Below, piece by piece: positions 23,001 through 34,062 of a stretch of 64,000 nt of DNA. Position 1 is the first letter of the stretch. The number at the start of each line of letters is the position of its first letter. Below the pieces are notes generated by a model that ran no database searches, was not told the DNA's origin, and saw nothing but the letters and a program-made list of their open reading frames with translations. The position numbers were made by a program, and so were the translations under genes. This DNA comes from Jaapia argillacea MUCL 33604. Its lineage: Eukaryota; Basidiomycota; Agaricomycetes; Jaapiales; Jaapiaceae. The stretch spans positions 397,804-461,803 of the forward strand of contig KL197725.1 in the NCBI GenBank assembly GCA_000697665.1, written 5' to 3'.

Positions 23001-23800
23001 TCCCAAGTCCTTCACACCATATTCAATCGACTCAACATCAAATCAGCCCTAAGCACAGGATATCACCCAGAAACCAACGGAGCCACAGAAAGAGTCAACC
23101 AGGAACTAGAAATATTCCTCTGAGCCTACTGTAACCGAACTCAAAACAACTGGCCATCACTTCTTTACGTGGCAGAATTGTCCCACAACACACGTATACA
23201 CTCCACAACCAAGAAAACACCTTTCGAACTCATGCATGGATACCAAGCTAAGGTCAAACCATCATTCAGACCTACACCCAATATCCCAGCAGCCAAACAA
23301 TGACTAGAAGAACTCAAGAAGTCGAGAGAAGAAGCCGAAGCTGCCTTAAACTGGCAACCAAAGCAATGAAAAACCAACACGATAAGTATGGAACAAAGGG
23401 ACCCAACTTCAAGATTGGAGATTCAGTTTGGCTGGAAGGAAAAAATGTCAAAACTGAATACCCCAGTGCCAAACTCTCCCCCAAACGACATGGTCCTTTT
23501 GAAATCGAAACTGTCATAGGATCTGGGACCTACCAACTCAAACTACCCAAAGCATGGAAAATACACCTGGTCTTCCATGCAGGACTACTGACCCCGTACA
23601 AAGAAACAACCGAGCACAGACCAAACTACCCACGACCCGTACCTGACTTGATCACCGGAGAAGAAGAATTCAAAGTAGAAGAAGTTATCAAATCGAAGTA
23701 CACCGGAAAAGGAAAGAAATCCGTCAAATATCTGGTATGATGGAAAGGATACCCAGACTCGGAAAATACATGGGAAGATATGAAAAACCTCCATAACTCA
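20013..23800 (+). mobile_element. Pol region of the inner element (protease to chromodomain)
   Basis: Read in order: a retropepsin box (ALVDSRAT, near 20130), RT with VYLDDILVF near 21390, RNase H (IECNASDYA) near 21830, an integrase zinc-binding region (YWWPGM..CATCQ) at about 22655-22720, an integrase core (DRGPQFTSQV near 22990), and a chromodomain remnant (WKGYPDSENTWED) near 23740. This is the typical Ty3/gypsy chromovirus order. It is broken by several interruptions. Confidence 0.9.
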
Positions 23801-24005
23801 TTGGAACTAGTGGAAACATTCCATCAGAAACACCCCAAGTCTCCCAAGCCTGTCAAACTGGCCTTCGTGCTACTAAGGATACCTGAGGAAGAATGAACCC
23901 AACTCCGGATAGACATTGCAGCAAGACATGCAGCTATGGAAAGTCTCCCAAATCTTCCAGAATACATGACAAAAAACCCCAACCCAGAACGTATAAAAGC
24001 CCACC

Positions 24006-25510
24006 TTGCAAAATTACGAAGATCCATTTCTTACCAAACACTCAACCAGCAACAACCAACCCTCTCACCTAAACAGCACCAACCACCCTCGCCCCTCATA
24101 CAGAATGATCTCTCAGGCCACCCTTCACACCCTCTCCGTCATCCTCACCCCCAGCATTCACCTTCCCGCACCCCCCTCCTTCTATGTCACCGCCGACAAC
24201 CAGATCATGCCCCACAAGGACATCGAATACTGCGAGTGCCAGCTCGTGACTAAAATCCTCACGGAAGCCCACCTGGTCAACACTGAGAACTGGATTCTCA
24301 AGTGGAAGCACGACCAACAAGAAGAAATCCACGTCTGCATGGGCCACCCCCAAGCCCTCGACTTCTTTGAACTCGACAGCCACATCCAAAAATGTGTCTG
24401 CCCCATACTCCCCGTCCCCATCATCACCATCAACCAAGCCCCCCCCATTTACAATCTCGATTACACTGAGGCTTGCCCCGAAAACCTACGCCCCCTACTC
24501 CCTATCATCCAGACCAAACCAACCTCCAAGATAGAAGACGTCTTTGGCCTAACCCCCCTCCTCCTCAAAAATACTCAAACCAGGGCTCGCAGTCCCTCGT
24601 ACCACCTGTCCACCCCTGTCCACTCCCCCCACCACTCAGATTACCACCCACTAGAAGACATGGAAATTGACGAGTGGAATGGCCACGCCGATTACACATC
24701 CCCGCCCCTCATTCCCACAGACGCCTCAACATCCGACAACTCCCTCCCCTCACTACAACCCATATCCTCCACCATGATGTCAGAATGCCGACCCCCCCAA
24801 CCATCCTCGGTACCCTTGTCTCTTGGTGAATGCCCCAGCAACCGAATCCGATATTCCACCCCGAGCCTCACCAGTAAATGGAAACCTGAGGGAGGCAAAC
24901 ATGAATGGCCCCCCACTGGCTTGGCAGACTCAGAGGAAATCTGGCCCAACCCTGTCAACACCATCGAATGATGGGGTCAGCCCCGAATGCCCCCTTCCCT
25001 TCACCATCCCAGTCCCCTATCGACCTCTGGGCCGCATGCCCACCCCGATACATCGTCACCGACGACTCCAAGCGCCACCGACAGGCCAAGTGCTGGAACT
25101 GCCATCGCCGAGGGCACATCACCCGATCCTGCCCCACCAACTCCCAGCCCCATAAGAAAAAACCAATTCCCTGTCGTATCGCCCCCACTCACGCCATCCC
25201 TAGGCCCGTACCCATGGTTTCACCCCTACCATGGTCAACCCCGATATCAGAACACACCCTCTTCGAGGAATCTCAGCTTACCGCCTATATCAAGAACAAC
25301 ATTTGGCGATGCAAACTCAAACTGGACAGTGCTCGATGGGCCTGGATCCACTGGATGGAACAAGGAAAACACCTCCTGGTGTCCCAACACCCCCTTTCAT
25401 CTCCCACCTTCCCAGTTTACCCTGATGCCGCTGCATGGCAGCAATTTTTAGATCGTCAAGTACTGGAGACAGATTGGAATCATGGAGGTTTGGGACAAAC
25501 CTCAGCTTAG
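24006..25510 (+). mobile_element. Extra post-integrase coding stretch with a second zinc knuckle
   Basis: Downstream of the chromodomain and before the polypurine tract lie about 1.5 kb of further coding-looking sequence. A 321-residue frame (24006-24971) contains a compact segment with YCECQLVTKIL and WILKWKHDQQEE, followed by a Pro/Ser-rich linker. An overlapping 201-residue frame (24905-25510) carries a CCHC knuckle (CWNCHRRGHITRSCP, 25092-25136) and a Trp-rich end. Standard gypsy elements have no gene here. The role is unknown; an accessory nucleic-acid-binding protein is plausible from the knuckle alone. Confidence 0.55.
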
Positions 25511-25522
25511 AAGAGGGGATGG

Positions 25523-26009
25523 TGTTACAACTCTGTATACCTGTTTCATTTTTCGTTATCTTATCTTATCTTGGACCTCTTATCTCATCTTATCACGTCT
25601 CACTCTGGACTTGCTCTATTTATATCTCACCGTGCTATTATTAACTTAGCTTCTCGTTCTACACCCCGTTTGGCCAGTTACCGATTCTTCTGGACATTCC
25701 GCCTTATTCTCTACGTTTCTATCATGTTCTCCCTTATTCCCAGGACACTACCCTTAGCTCCTTCTATACCTTTCTACTACATTCTATCACTTTGACTCCA
25801 GTATATAAGGCGCTCTCGCTCTCCGGTATTCCTTAAGCTTGTCCACTTGAATAATACAGCCTTTAGCCTGTACCCTTCAACTGGTTCACTCTTATTCGTC
25901 ATCCTCTACAGCCTCAAGTCGTAGCCTGAGTCCTGGTCAAGCCAAAGTATCCAAAGGACTTACAAGCCTTACTTGCTACTTTGTGCCAACGCTAAAGTTG
26001 CTCATAACA
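25523..26009 (+). repeat. 3' LTR of the inner element
   Basis: 487 bp, matching 16945-17431 with 17 transitions. It is preceded by the purine-rich tract aagaggggatgg and followed by the actag duplication. Confidence 0.95.
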
Positions 26010-27037
26010 ACTAGTCGCTTCTTCCACGTGTCATAGGATGTCGGGATGACATCACTATTGGTAATGATTGATCTGACTATCAACCTGTCAGAGTTTATTT
26101 TGACGAGGGCTATTAATTCCCTTTTGTCTTTTGTGATGGTCAGGCCTGTGTGCTTCATCAGAAGCTTGAATTCCTGATACCATTCTGCCATGTGCTGCTT
26201 AGAATCTTTCTTTAGATTCTTAAGTTTTGCATATGATCTTTCTTGGATGGCAGGGTCCAAGAAAATTTGATCCAACATAATGCTGGTGAAGAATTGTACG
26301 TTGGAATAGCAGAGATTGGGCAGAAGGCCTTCAATTTGATTCATATGGTACTGCTGTGCCCATACTGCAGCAGTTCCAGTTTTCATATATAATAATGTAT
26401 ATAGAATCCTTGATTTGGCGGAAGTATATCTTTTCTCGTCTGATAAGAAGATGATTTGACATTGTCGTACAAAATCTTCGTATTTTTCTTTGTTTCTGTC
26501 AAAGTTGTCTGGCTTTGCAATGGAAACTGGTTTATCTCCCCCCTGCTGCAGACCGGAAAAAGCTGCTGTCATGGCTGCGATCATTTGGTCTACTGGATTA
26601 GGTGGTATTGGTAATGGTCTGCTTCCTCAGGATGTATTACAGGAGGCATACAAGGAGTGTTGGGACGGTATTGTGGGTGCATTTGCTTGGGGGTCGTACT
26701 GTGGTGGTGGAAGGCATGGGAAAGTAGCTCAATATTCCCTATGTAACATTTGTGGTGTCAGAGGTTGAGCTCCTGTATAACCCTGACATAATTCTGGAGT
26801 TGGGGGTGTCGGATTATAGCATAGGAAGTGTTGGGGATTGCGTACATCCGTGATAGGATATATTGGGGCTGGCAGTGGAATAGTGATATGAGGGAGGAGG
26901 AATGGTGCAAACATGGGTGGTTGCGGTTGTGGTGTGACAATGTCTGGTGTGGCAACAACTGGGTCTGGCGCAACTGGTGCAACTGGGTTTCGCATGAACC
27001 CAGCTGGCATGGAGTGATGAGACATTCTGACAAATAG
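26010..27037 (-). mobile_element. N-terminal gag of the outer element
   Basis: The minus strand encodes a Pro/Val-rich N-terminus (near 26730-27025) and a retrotransposon gag core (26010-26584) with KPDNFDRNKEKYEDFVRQC, MKTGTAAVWA and MAEWYQEFKLL. It is the other half of the gag interrupted at 16944. This part is broken. Confidence 0.85.
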
Positions 27038-28136
27038 ACCTATGCAGACGGCACACGACCCTTGTCTTCTGCTTTAGAATGGAAGATGTTGGTTTTTAAC
27101 GAAAAACCTGTAAAACAAAGTTGCAAAGAGCAGGGTAGGATTACAAATCCCGCTGGACTGTCTCAACTGGGCTGTAGCCTAGTCAAAGTTGCCAACGACA
27201 AAAGTATCACTACGGCAGTTCTTTCTTTGGACGTTCAAAACATGGATCAGTCCTTTTCCACCGTTTGACTTCTATCATCCAGATATTTCGTCCCTACTAT
27301 TGCAATCTAATTCCAATATCAAATTAATCCCTGTAAGTCTGGCTGGTATGATTAACCAAAGTGCAAACAAACTTTATCTGGGACTGATCAACCAATGAAG
27401 GTTAATCAAGAAAGACCAGGTGACCTGAATCTTTCTAATCACAAGATATTAGAATCAGACTGATGTATGCTAGCAAGGAAGGCTTTTCTTTTATATACGA
27501 GCTATGATTCTACAGAGTGCATCGACGTGAATGAGAAATACAAAGAAACTAGTAGTATAGACGATCAGGACAAGTAAAGGATGAATGAAGTTGTTTTTGT
27601 AGATTAACAATGCGATGATAATGATCTGAATCAATGAAGAAATGCGCATAAGGGTGATGGTAAGGGTCAAGATGGTCACAGGTGAAAGAAAGAGTAGGAC
27701 GATGACAAAGCAAGAACCTGGTTTTGGCCTGTGTGACGGCCAGTGATGTGGAGTGTCGGGGGTTTACTGGTAGTAGTGGTACTGGCAGTAGTCAACGTGA
27801 CAAAACCTCCAATGAAGAGAGGTGTGGGTTTTGCAGAGACCTTGAGCAGCCTGTAGGTAGGTGTAGTGTCAGTCACGGAGATATCTGTGAGAATAGTATT
27901 TGGGTCGAGTAGGAATGATAGGGATGGATGTCAAGAATTTCATTGACGTCGGTTGGGAGTGTGGTGAACAAGGTGGAGCGTGATGACAAATTCAATCAAA
28001 AGTATGATTGGATGCAAAGTCATAGAGAAGGGCACAAATGTTGAGCATCAACAATGCAGCCAGTGGGTAGGGTGAAGAGACGAGCAGATCGCTTGGTAGG
28101 TGCATATGTCGCGGATGTGAACGGTGATGAAGAGGT
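27038..28136 (-). mobile_element. Leader of the outer element
   Basis: About 1.1 kb between the primer-binding site and gag on the minus strand, with only short frames. I see no extra gene. Confidence 0.6.
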
Positions 28137-28147
28137 ATCTTCGAGTT
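28137..28147 (-). promoter_or_regulatory. Predicted self-priming primer-binding site (outer element)
   Basis: Minus-strand AACTCGAAGAT lies 2 nt inside the 5' LTR. It is exactly complementary to minus-strand ATCTTCGAGTT at 28190-28180, which starts 33 nt after the first base of the LTR TATA (28223-28217). Confidence 0.7.
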
Positions 28148-28149
28148 AA

Positions 28150-28399
28150 TGACACAAACAAAAAGATGTAGGAAATGCCAACTCGAAGATGGGGAGTATC
28201 CTCCATCAAGAGCAGCTTATATATTCATGGAGAATACAGTTCTGACTACAGAAAGTGGAGTGCTCAGTAAGATACTGCAGACTGTGCTCAGAGAATACTC
28301 AGGAGAAACTGCAGTGCTCAGTAATGATGTATTAGAAACATTCATTAGAATGTTCAGGAATGTGAAGGTGAAGGGGTGGGAAAATGTGAAATCGTGACA
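28150..28399 (-). repeat. 5' LTR of the outer element
   Basis: 250 bp, six transitions from 12283-12532, followed on the plus strand by the catga duplication (28400-28404). Confidence 0.95.
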
Positions 28400-28404
28400 C
28401 ATGA

Positions 28405-29460
28405 AGTCTCTGTCCCATTTTCCGCACCTTGACACGACGTCGCTGGGAGACATACCTGTGCTGTTCTCTTCACCGAGGTCATGGTCCATCGATATCCCTC
28501 TAAAAAGCGACTGAACACCACCCTCCAGATCTTGCAATACAAATTCAACTCGCCCTCTCCACGATTCGCCCATACGCACTCGGTCCTCAGTGCACCGTGG
28601 GGCTTGTTGCGAGTGCTAGCACATCGGTGAGTTGTTGCCCTATTCGCTATGCCCTCTCTCCCGATCGCCGCCCTTCGTCCTCCTATCTCATCGAACATTG
28701 AATTCGACCATCAGGCCTTCGTCGATGTCGGGGCGGTTCCAATCTCTCTTGGTTGATTTCGAATTAGACCCTCCACCCGTCATCAAGTTCTCGACACTAT
28801 GTCGTGCTCCCGCTCTCTCCTATCAACCTCTGGCATCAGCATTTCGGACTACGCTCATATCAAGTTCTCGTCAGCACGTATTACCGACCCTTCGAACCCG
28901 GGCTATCAGACTGATTTGGAGGTAATATTTTTTCTTGCGCCAACGTCGTCACTCGCGTTATGCATTCAGCCACTCCCTTCGGGGCTCATTCCGCCACAGT
29001 CGAAGGCATCGACCTCCCCCTTAACACCATTTCGCTTACTATCTCACTCCAAGACCAGAACTCTCATTCCAACTCCACGGCAACTCACACCCTTTCTCAG
29101 GAATACGAATGCTCGAGATGCCCTCGTCGAGAAAGCCAGAATCTCCACTTGCGAGACTCTGGCGACAGTCACGAGGCGGCAAGTTCGTGAACTGTATGCG
29201 CTGGGAGGTAGAAATGGATCGTGGGGGTAGGTGATGATAATGAACGTGATATCGGACCGCTGGCAGGGAGCGTTTGGCGGAGGTCTAAGCCGTGTACTGC
29301 CAGCACCTCGACGCTTGGTTGTTGTCTGGTTCGTCCTCGTCCACCGTCATTTTCTTACCTTACCAGCCCACCGTTCGGTGAAGCTCTTGTATCCAATGGT
29401 ATTCTTTACTGTCTATTGTTCATCCCCATCGTTCACGATCGCGCAATGATTTGAGTAGGA
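28405..29460 (+). other. Possible host gene remnant, unrecognised
   Basis: GC content rises sharply past the retroelement, as in host DNA. Plus-strand frames with plausible GT-AG introns exist, for example a gtgagt donor near 28625 with a cag acceptor near 28710, and gtaata near 28921 with cag near 28970. I could not assemble a protein I recognise. It may be a gene whose 5' part was displaced by the element at 12283-28399, or intergenic DNA. Confidence 0.25.
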
Positions 29461-31660
29461 AAAAACGATGAAGTCTCCAGAGAGTCCTATAACGACAACA
29501 AAAGGTACGTAGACACCAATTCGCGCATGGGTGTTCATACACGCCAGAGGCCAAAGCGACGTCCTGGAACCAGGGACCTTCACTGAAAGCAAAAATAAGC
29601 TTCTCGCTTAGACGTGGATAAGTGAAGGTAAACTACGCACTGAAATGGTGCCCAACGCCCAACGCGAACGACCTGTTCCGTTAGAACGTCTCTGGCGGAT
29701 TGGTGAGACGAACCGAACCTTGAACCGAAGACGAAGTCCTCAAATAATTCTCAACATCATGACCGGGACAAAGCACAGTCGTTGTCGCATCAGCTGATTA
29801 GCCGACAAGATATGAGCTTCTTGAGATGGTGGATGTAAACACTGAAATAGGGTGGGATGTCGAGAGCTGGAGTTTTCGGGTCCATCATGCGCGCGAGATT
29901 CGGTATGGTTGTCTCGTAGAGGACGATGAGGAGAATATGGACAGATTGCGGAGAGAACGGGACGTACGGTTGTCGACAAGAGTGGCCCTATCACTCTTCC
30001 CGACGCTCGGTAAACAGAGCGCGGCCGTCGCAATGGTGGCGGGGTTATCTAGGTGTTGTCCTAGGATGAATACATCCATCGAAACGATTACAACGCCTAC
30101 GGTGATATTGAATACAGTGGTCAGATACGGACCTACTCTGTGGAGTTGAATGGGTCGAAACCGACCTGGACTGGACTTGTCACCTTGGTGAACTCCGTTG
30201 GAGTGAAGGCCAGTCGTGACGCTGGATAGAATCGCCGATGCTGTACGTCGGAACGTGTCCCGAAATCCGGCGTGGAGTCGGATATGTTCTGGATGCAGAG
30301 GGTATTGAGGGCTGGTTCGTCTTCTATAGATCACTTAGTGTTGGTGTGGGGGACCATGCGAAGTTAAGTTTTCGATTCCGAGCTGAATGTGGTTTACGAA
30401 TGAGGGGCTGTGAGAGAATGAGTGCCGAGGGTGGGGATAAAAGTCGAGGGGCCTTACGTAGGGTTGGGTCTGTCCCACGATTAGCGATGATGGTGGAGAT
30501 CAACGGGGTCATCCGAATGGTGTTCGAGTCTGGGCGTTCGTGACGTGCAACAAGGAACTCATAGGACCCGCATATATGCACGCTCCTGTCATCTGAAAAA
30601 CGGAACTTCAGCGTCTGCGAAAGATCCATACGAGCGGCTGCTGTCAGATATTTGCGTACCTTCGCTGATATTCAACACACCTAATACATGCAACTCCACA
30701 AGTCGAGTACTTGGCAGATACGCTCGGACAATAAGCTATCGCAGCGTACTCGGCTGGACGGACAAGGGTGTTTTTGGTGGTGATGGAGCGTGTTTCCGTG
30801 TTCTTGAGGCTCGCGTGGGGGGTTTGATGCCACTAAATGGGCAGGTGCGGCGAGTGTGAGGAATAGGGCTCCCGAAGAAATCAAGGTAGGGGAGCACGAG
30901 ATGGCTCAAGTGCAAACCAGCTCTTTGTCCGCGAAGATCAGATTTGAAACGGGGAGCCTTCGATTGATTACTTATGGTAGCATTGCGATTGGAGGTGGAC
31001 GGTTATGGCCTATGGATCTCGAAAAACGGCTGGAAACGGTAAGGATTCGGACGAGCGCTGGGCTAATGGTCAGCATAACGATGAGAGCTGGTGGGAGAAA
31101 TCCAAGGGTCACTCACCGAACATTGACCTCATAATTCATTTGCACTCCATACAAGGCTTGGCAGTGACACGACTAGCTACAGCGTTCGAACTGGAGACCA
31201 TTGACATTAACGTTGACGTCCAGGAATGATGGTGGCACGTGCTACCAATATTCACTGACACCTCCCACCCAATCACGGACTCCCCAACCCACTCTCAACG
31301 TCGTCGCCAGTGCGCCGCCAATGCAATCCAAGAATGTTGATTGGCCAGATAGGAACGCCGTGTCCTTGATCACACACCATTGGACTGATACTCACCTCCA
31401 CCCGCTCGAAGCCCAGCGTCTTCTCCGTCGTGTACTGATTCCTATACCAACATGCTCTGATGAAATACTCTGTTACCGCTCTCCCTCGTCGACGTCCTCA
31501 TCCTCGTAGCCGCCCCTTCAACTCCTCCTCCAGCCGGACGTCTAACCAACCGAATAAACATCCGAATCAAACCCCCCATTTATTTACAAGAATATAGGGT
31601 CGAACCCTTCTTCGTCGAATAACACCGCGACCATCGCAACGAATGCGCGAGCACAAGTAT
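29461..31660. other. Host-type stretch without an assignable gene
   Basis: Frames overlap on both strands. The minus-strand ones (29885-30334, 30324-30629) look somewhat more protein-like, one with a hydrophobic segment (NITVGVVIVSMDVFIL). I recognise none, and exon joins are ambiguous. Confidence 0.2.
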
Positions 31661-32195
31661 TGGAGTCTTGAGTATGGGAGACTTAACGGAAGGTGTGAAG
31701 GAGGGTGATTTGACGGGCGGATGTCAAGCGGATGCTAGTGGGTCTACAACCGAACGGGATGGGTTACCTGCACCTGTCGATTCTCCACATGAGGTGAGTA
31801 GTTGGGGTTAGCTCTTCGGCGGCGAGTGGTTGGTTTTGGTTTCGCCACTTATTCGATTTGCGTCGCGGTGTGTTTCTTTGCGTCTCCTTTGTTTCGTCTC
31901 CTTGATTACCGCTCGCTCTGGGGATGGTTCTGGTACCCCCCTCTTGCTCTCCCTCCATCATCTCTATTTGTACATTCGTTCACGCTTTTGGGCTTCCCGC
32001 TGCGAAAAGATATTGACCTACTCCCATGCTTCACGATAGGTATACCCCTTCCCTTGGGAAGTACCGCTCGACAACGTATATCTGGATGGACACAAGGTGC
32101 CTCGGTCGAGGATGAGGGGGACAACGAACACGGCGAGGGAGAGTGGCAATGACGGTATCTTCACCGGATAACACCGGCATAGGAATTAGTACGCG
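31431..32195. repeat. Diverged inverted repeat pair
   Basis: Plus 31431-31505 (around gtactgattcctatacc) resembles the reverse complement of about 32110-32195 (gtactaattcctatgcc on the minus strand) at roughly 70-75%. The sequence between includes a possible short exon opening at 31674 (MGDLTEGVKEGDL) with a gtgagt donor at 31795. The pair may be two relics of one gene family in opposite orientation. Confidence 0.4.
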
Positions 32196-32415
32196 ATGTG
32201 TACACTGGCCCGGGTGGCCGCAGTGCAGTGCAGGGCGTACAGCGTACTGATCGGGTGGAGGCGAATATCCGCCGGCCAATCAATCTTCTTGAATCGACAA
32301 GGGCGATGAGCGATGGTTGTCTGAGGTTAAGGATTCATGAAGCGTGAAGTTAACGTTAATGTATTCAAATATAATAATGTACAACGGATTCGAAATCACC
32401 CTCACAAAATCGAAT

Positions 32416-34062
32416 TCAATACATGTGGATGTCTGTCTCCCCCTCATTCTCCAAGCAGCTCTCAACCCTCTTCCCTCCAACCACAAGATCCTTCGCAAAG
32501 CTAATCGCATCGACCCCGAAGCTCACCAAAGTTTCATTCAGTCCTGCCCGTACCATCGTCGGTTCCTCTTGTCCATCTCTTATCGTCTTACTAAACCCAC
32601 CCAACCTACCTCCCTCATACCCATAATCCCTCGCCAAAACCGGTGAGCCTCCCTTCTTCCCCTGGTCAATTTCCCAAGCTCTCGCCTTCCTTTTCTCCCT
32701 CTCCCCATCGTGATCCCCTGGCAAGATCAAGTTCTCCCTCCCAATCCTCTCGATGTCCTCAGGACCAGGCATCCAAGGTCTTCCTTGCGCCCTAGCGGCC
32801 AACACAGCACTCAACCTTGGGAAATCTTCACCTGGCTGGTACGTTACTTGTGTCAGACGGATTTTGGGTTGGATTGAGGGCGAGGTGGGCAGATGGGGAG
32901 GGGCGGAGGAGGTTGTGTATGCCCGAGAACGTTTTGGCGTAGAGGTTTGGACCATGTCAACTTGATGAAGGTCCCGATCTCGACGAGGTTGGTATCGTGG
33001 CGCGGAAGAGATGAACGTTGGGTCGAAAATGAACTTGTTATCATGTTTGCCTCTACCCTGACCCAGACGATCGCTTTGGGAGCGCACAAGGAGAGGTTTT
33101 TTCGGTTGGTTGTTGGATACCCGCCAGCTGCTCGGTTGGAAAGGACGGGAGCTGACAGACCCGTCGCCTGTTGTCCTTTGCATCGTTTGGACATGTCTTC
33201 CCTCTTCTTCGTCATCGTTCATTCCAAGTCCCTCCGTATCCTCCTCAGCTTCTTCCACCATCCCCATGTCGAGACCTAATCCAACTCTTTGAGCCCCTAG
33301 ACCTAACCCCATACTCAACGATGTGAAGAGTCCCTTTGCCCGACTCTTGGATGCGAGTGGGCTTAAAGGTCCTTCGGAGATCCCTGAACCTGCACCCGGA
33401 GCATCGAGTTGCGATTGGCTTCGGTTCCGACCGGCGTTCAAGGAGATGCTCCTCGAGATCATGGGAGCGCCAGGAACCTCCCTCTTCAAGCCCACCACCT
33501 TCTCGATCCCTTCCCTAACGTCCCTCCCTCCACCGAATTCAATTCTTAAACCCTCTGGGAGCTTCTCGTTGAGAGCCTCAGCTATTTTGACCAAGTCAGT
33601 CAACGGTAGGGCACAAAGATGGGCATGACAACAAAAGGGTGGACGAGGCAGAGTTGTGACGATGATTCCGTCTCCGCTGGTTTCTTGTTGTGTCGGAGGA
33701 GGGGAAGACAAGTCGGTGGTGTGGTTGGGAGAAAGATAGAAATGTTGGAGAGCGACGGACATGGGAGGGGGATAGGAATCGTCAGGGGAGTGATTCGGGC
33801 ATCCTTTCGATAGTTCGAGGTGCGGACTGTAGTTGGACTGGTTTCCACCCACGGAGGAGGTGGAATTGTTGGTGATAGCCCGTGAACGAGAACGTTTACC
33901 AAGTGCTTTGGAAGATGGTCCGCGAACGAAAGCGAGGAGACGTCGCACTGGGGTGAAAGGGAACGAGACCTTGTATTTCTTGAGTTTGCTTGACTTGAGC
34001 TTTTCGTTTTGGATCATGGTGCCAAGTGTAGCGAAGGAGTTGGTGGTAATGGTGGATGGCAA
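32416..34062 (-). CDS. Conserved-looking basidiomycete protein of unknown function (548 residues)
   Basis: A single-exon frame with an ATG start and consistent coding style; no alternative strand is plausible over this length. The N-terminus is basic (KLKSSKLKKYKVSFPF, PVRRLLAFVRG). A Ser/Asn-rich linker follows, then a Cys/His patch (FCCHAHLC, near residue 145) and a predicted helix LPLTDLVKIAEALNEKLPEG. Next come a Gly/Leu-rich stretch, an acidic patch (EEAEEDTEGLGMNDDEEE) and a Ser/Arg-rich low-complexity region. The C-terminal segment has better-ordered composition (PGPEDIERIGRENLILPGDHDGERE, LVSFGVDAISFAKDLVVGGK). No transmembrane segment or signal peptide is evident. I do not recognise a domain. 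A TATA-like ctatatatta lies on the minus strand about 265 bp upstream. Confidence 0.75.
   Translation of the reverse strand: MPSTITTNSFATLGTMIQNEKLKSSKLKKYKVSFPFTPVRRLLAFVRGPSSKALGKRSRSRAITNNSTSSVGGNQSNYSPHLELSKGCPNHSPDDSYPPPMSVALQHFYLSPNHTTDLSSPPPTQQETSGDGIIVTTLPRPPFCCHAHLCALPLTDLVKIAEALNEKLPEGLRIEFGGGRDVREGIEKVVGLKREVPGAPMISRSISLNAGRNRSQSQLDAPGAGSGISEGPLSPLASKSRAKGLFTSLSMGLGLGAQRVGLGLDMGMVEEAEEDTEGLGMNDDEEEGRHVQTMQRTTGDGSVSSRPFQPSSWRVSNNQPKKPLLVRSQSDRLGQGRGKHDNKFIFDPTFISSAPRYQPRRDRDLHQVDMVQTSTPKRSRAYTTSSAPPHLPTSPSIQPKIRLTQVTYQPGEDFPRLSAVLAARAQGRPWMPGPEDIERIGRENLILPGDHDGEREKRKARAWEIDQGKKGGSPVLARDYGYEGGRLGGFSKTIRDGQEEPTMVRAGLNETLVSFGVDAISFAKDLVVGGKRVESCLENEGETDIHMY

Larger units (their letters stand above)
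16945..26009 (+). mobile_element. Inner Ty3/gypsy chromovirus nested in the outer element's gag
   Basis: A 9.07 kb element. LTRs are 16945-17431 and 25523-26009 (487 bp each, 17 differences, about 96.5% identical, all transitions). The primer-binding site is 17434-17444, gag runs to about 19950, protease from about 20010, RT about 20830-21800, RNase H to 22190, integrase about 22590-23400 and the chromodomain about 23690-23800. An extra post-pol coding stretch lies at 24006-25510, and the polypurine tract at 25511-25522. It has a perfect actag duplication. The element is broken, with roughly ten interruptions spread over its coding part. Confidence 0.95.
12283..28399 (-). mobile_element. Outer Ty3/gypsy chromovirus, split by a nested element
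   Basis: A minus-strand LTR retrotransposon. The 5' LTR is 28150-28399, the primer-binding site 28137-28147, the leader about 27050-28136, gag 27037 down to about 16500 (interrupted by the element at 16945-26009), protease about 15760-16411, and pol 12545-15727. The polypurine tract is at about 12533-12549 and the 3' LTR at 12283-12532. LTRs are 250 bp each and about 97.6% identical (6 differences). It has a perfect 5 bp target duplication. The element is broken: besides the nested insertion there are roughly three further interruptions, all in the gag-protease part. Pol looks whole. Confidence 0.95.

Noticed and set aside
24096-24448. Minus-strand ORFs over the post-integrase region
   Set aside because: The plus strand carries the zinc knuckle and the better composition; the minus frames are shadows.
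29530-29640. ctggaaccagggacc resembling the reverse complement of a tRNA T-arm
   Set aside because: The rest of the cloverleaf cannot be folded on either strand.
29826-30543. Plus-strand frames of about 100 codons
   Set aside because: They overlap minus-strand frames and neither side has a recognisable domain; not supported as genes.
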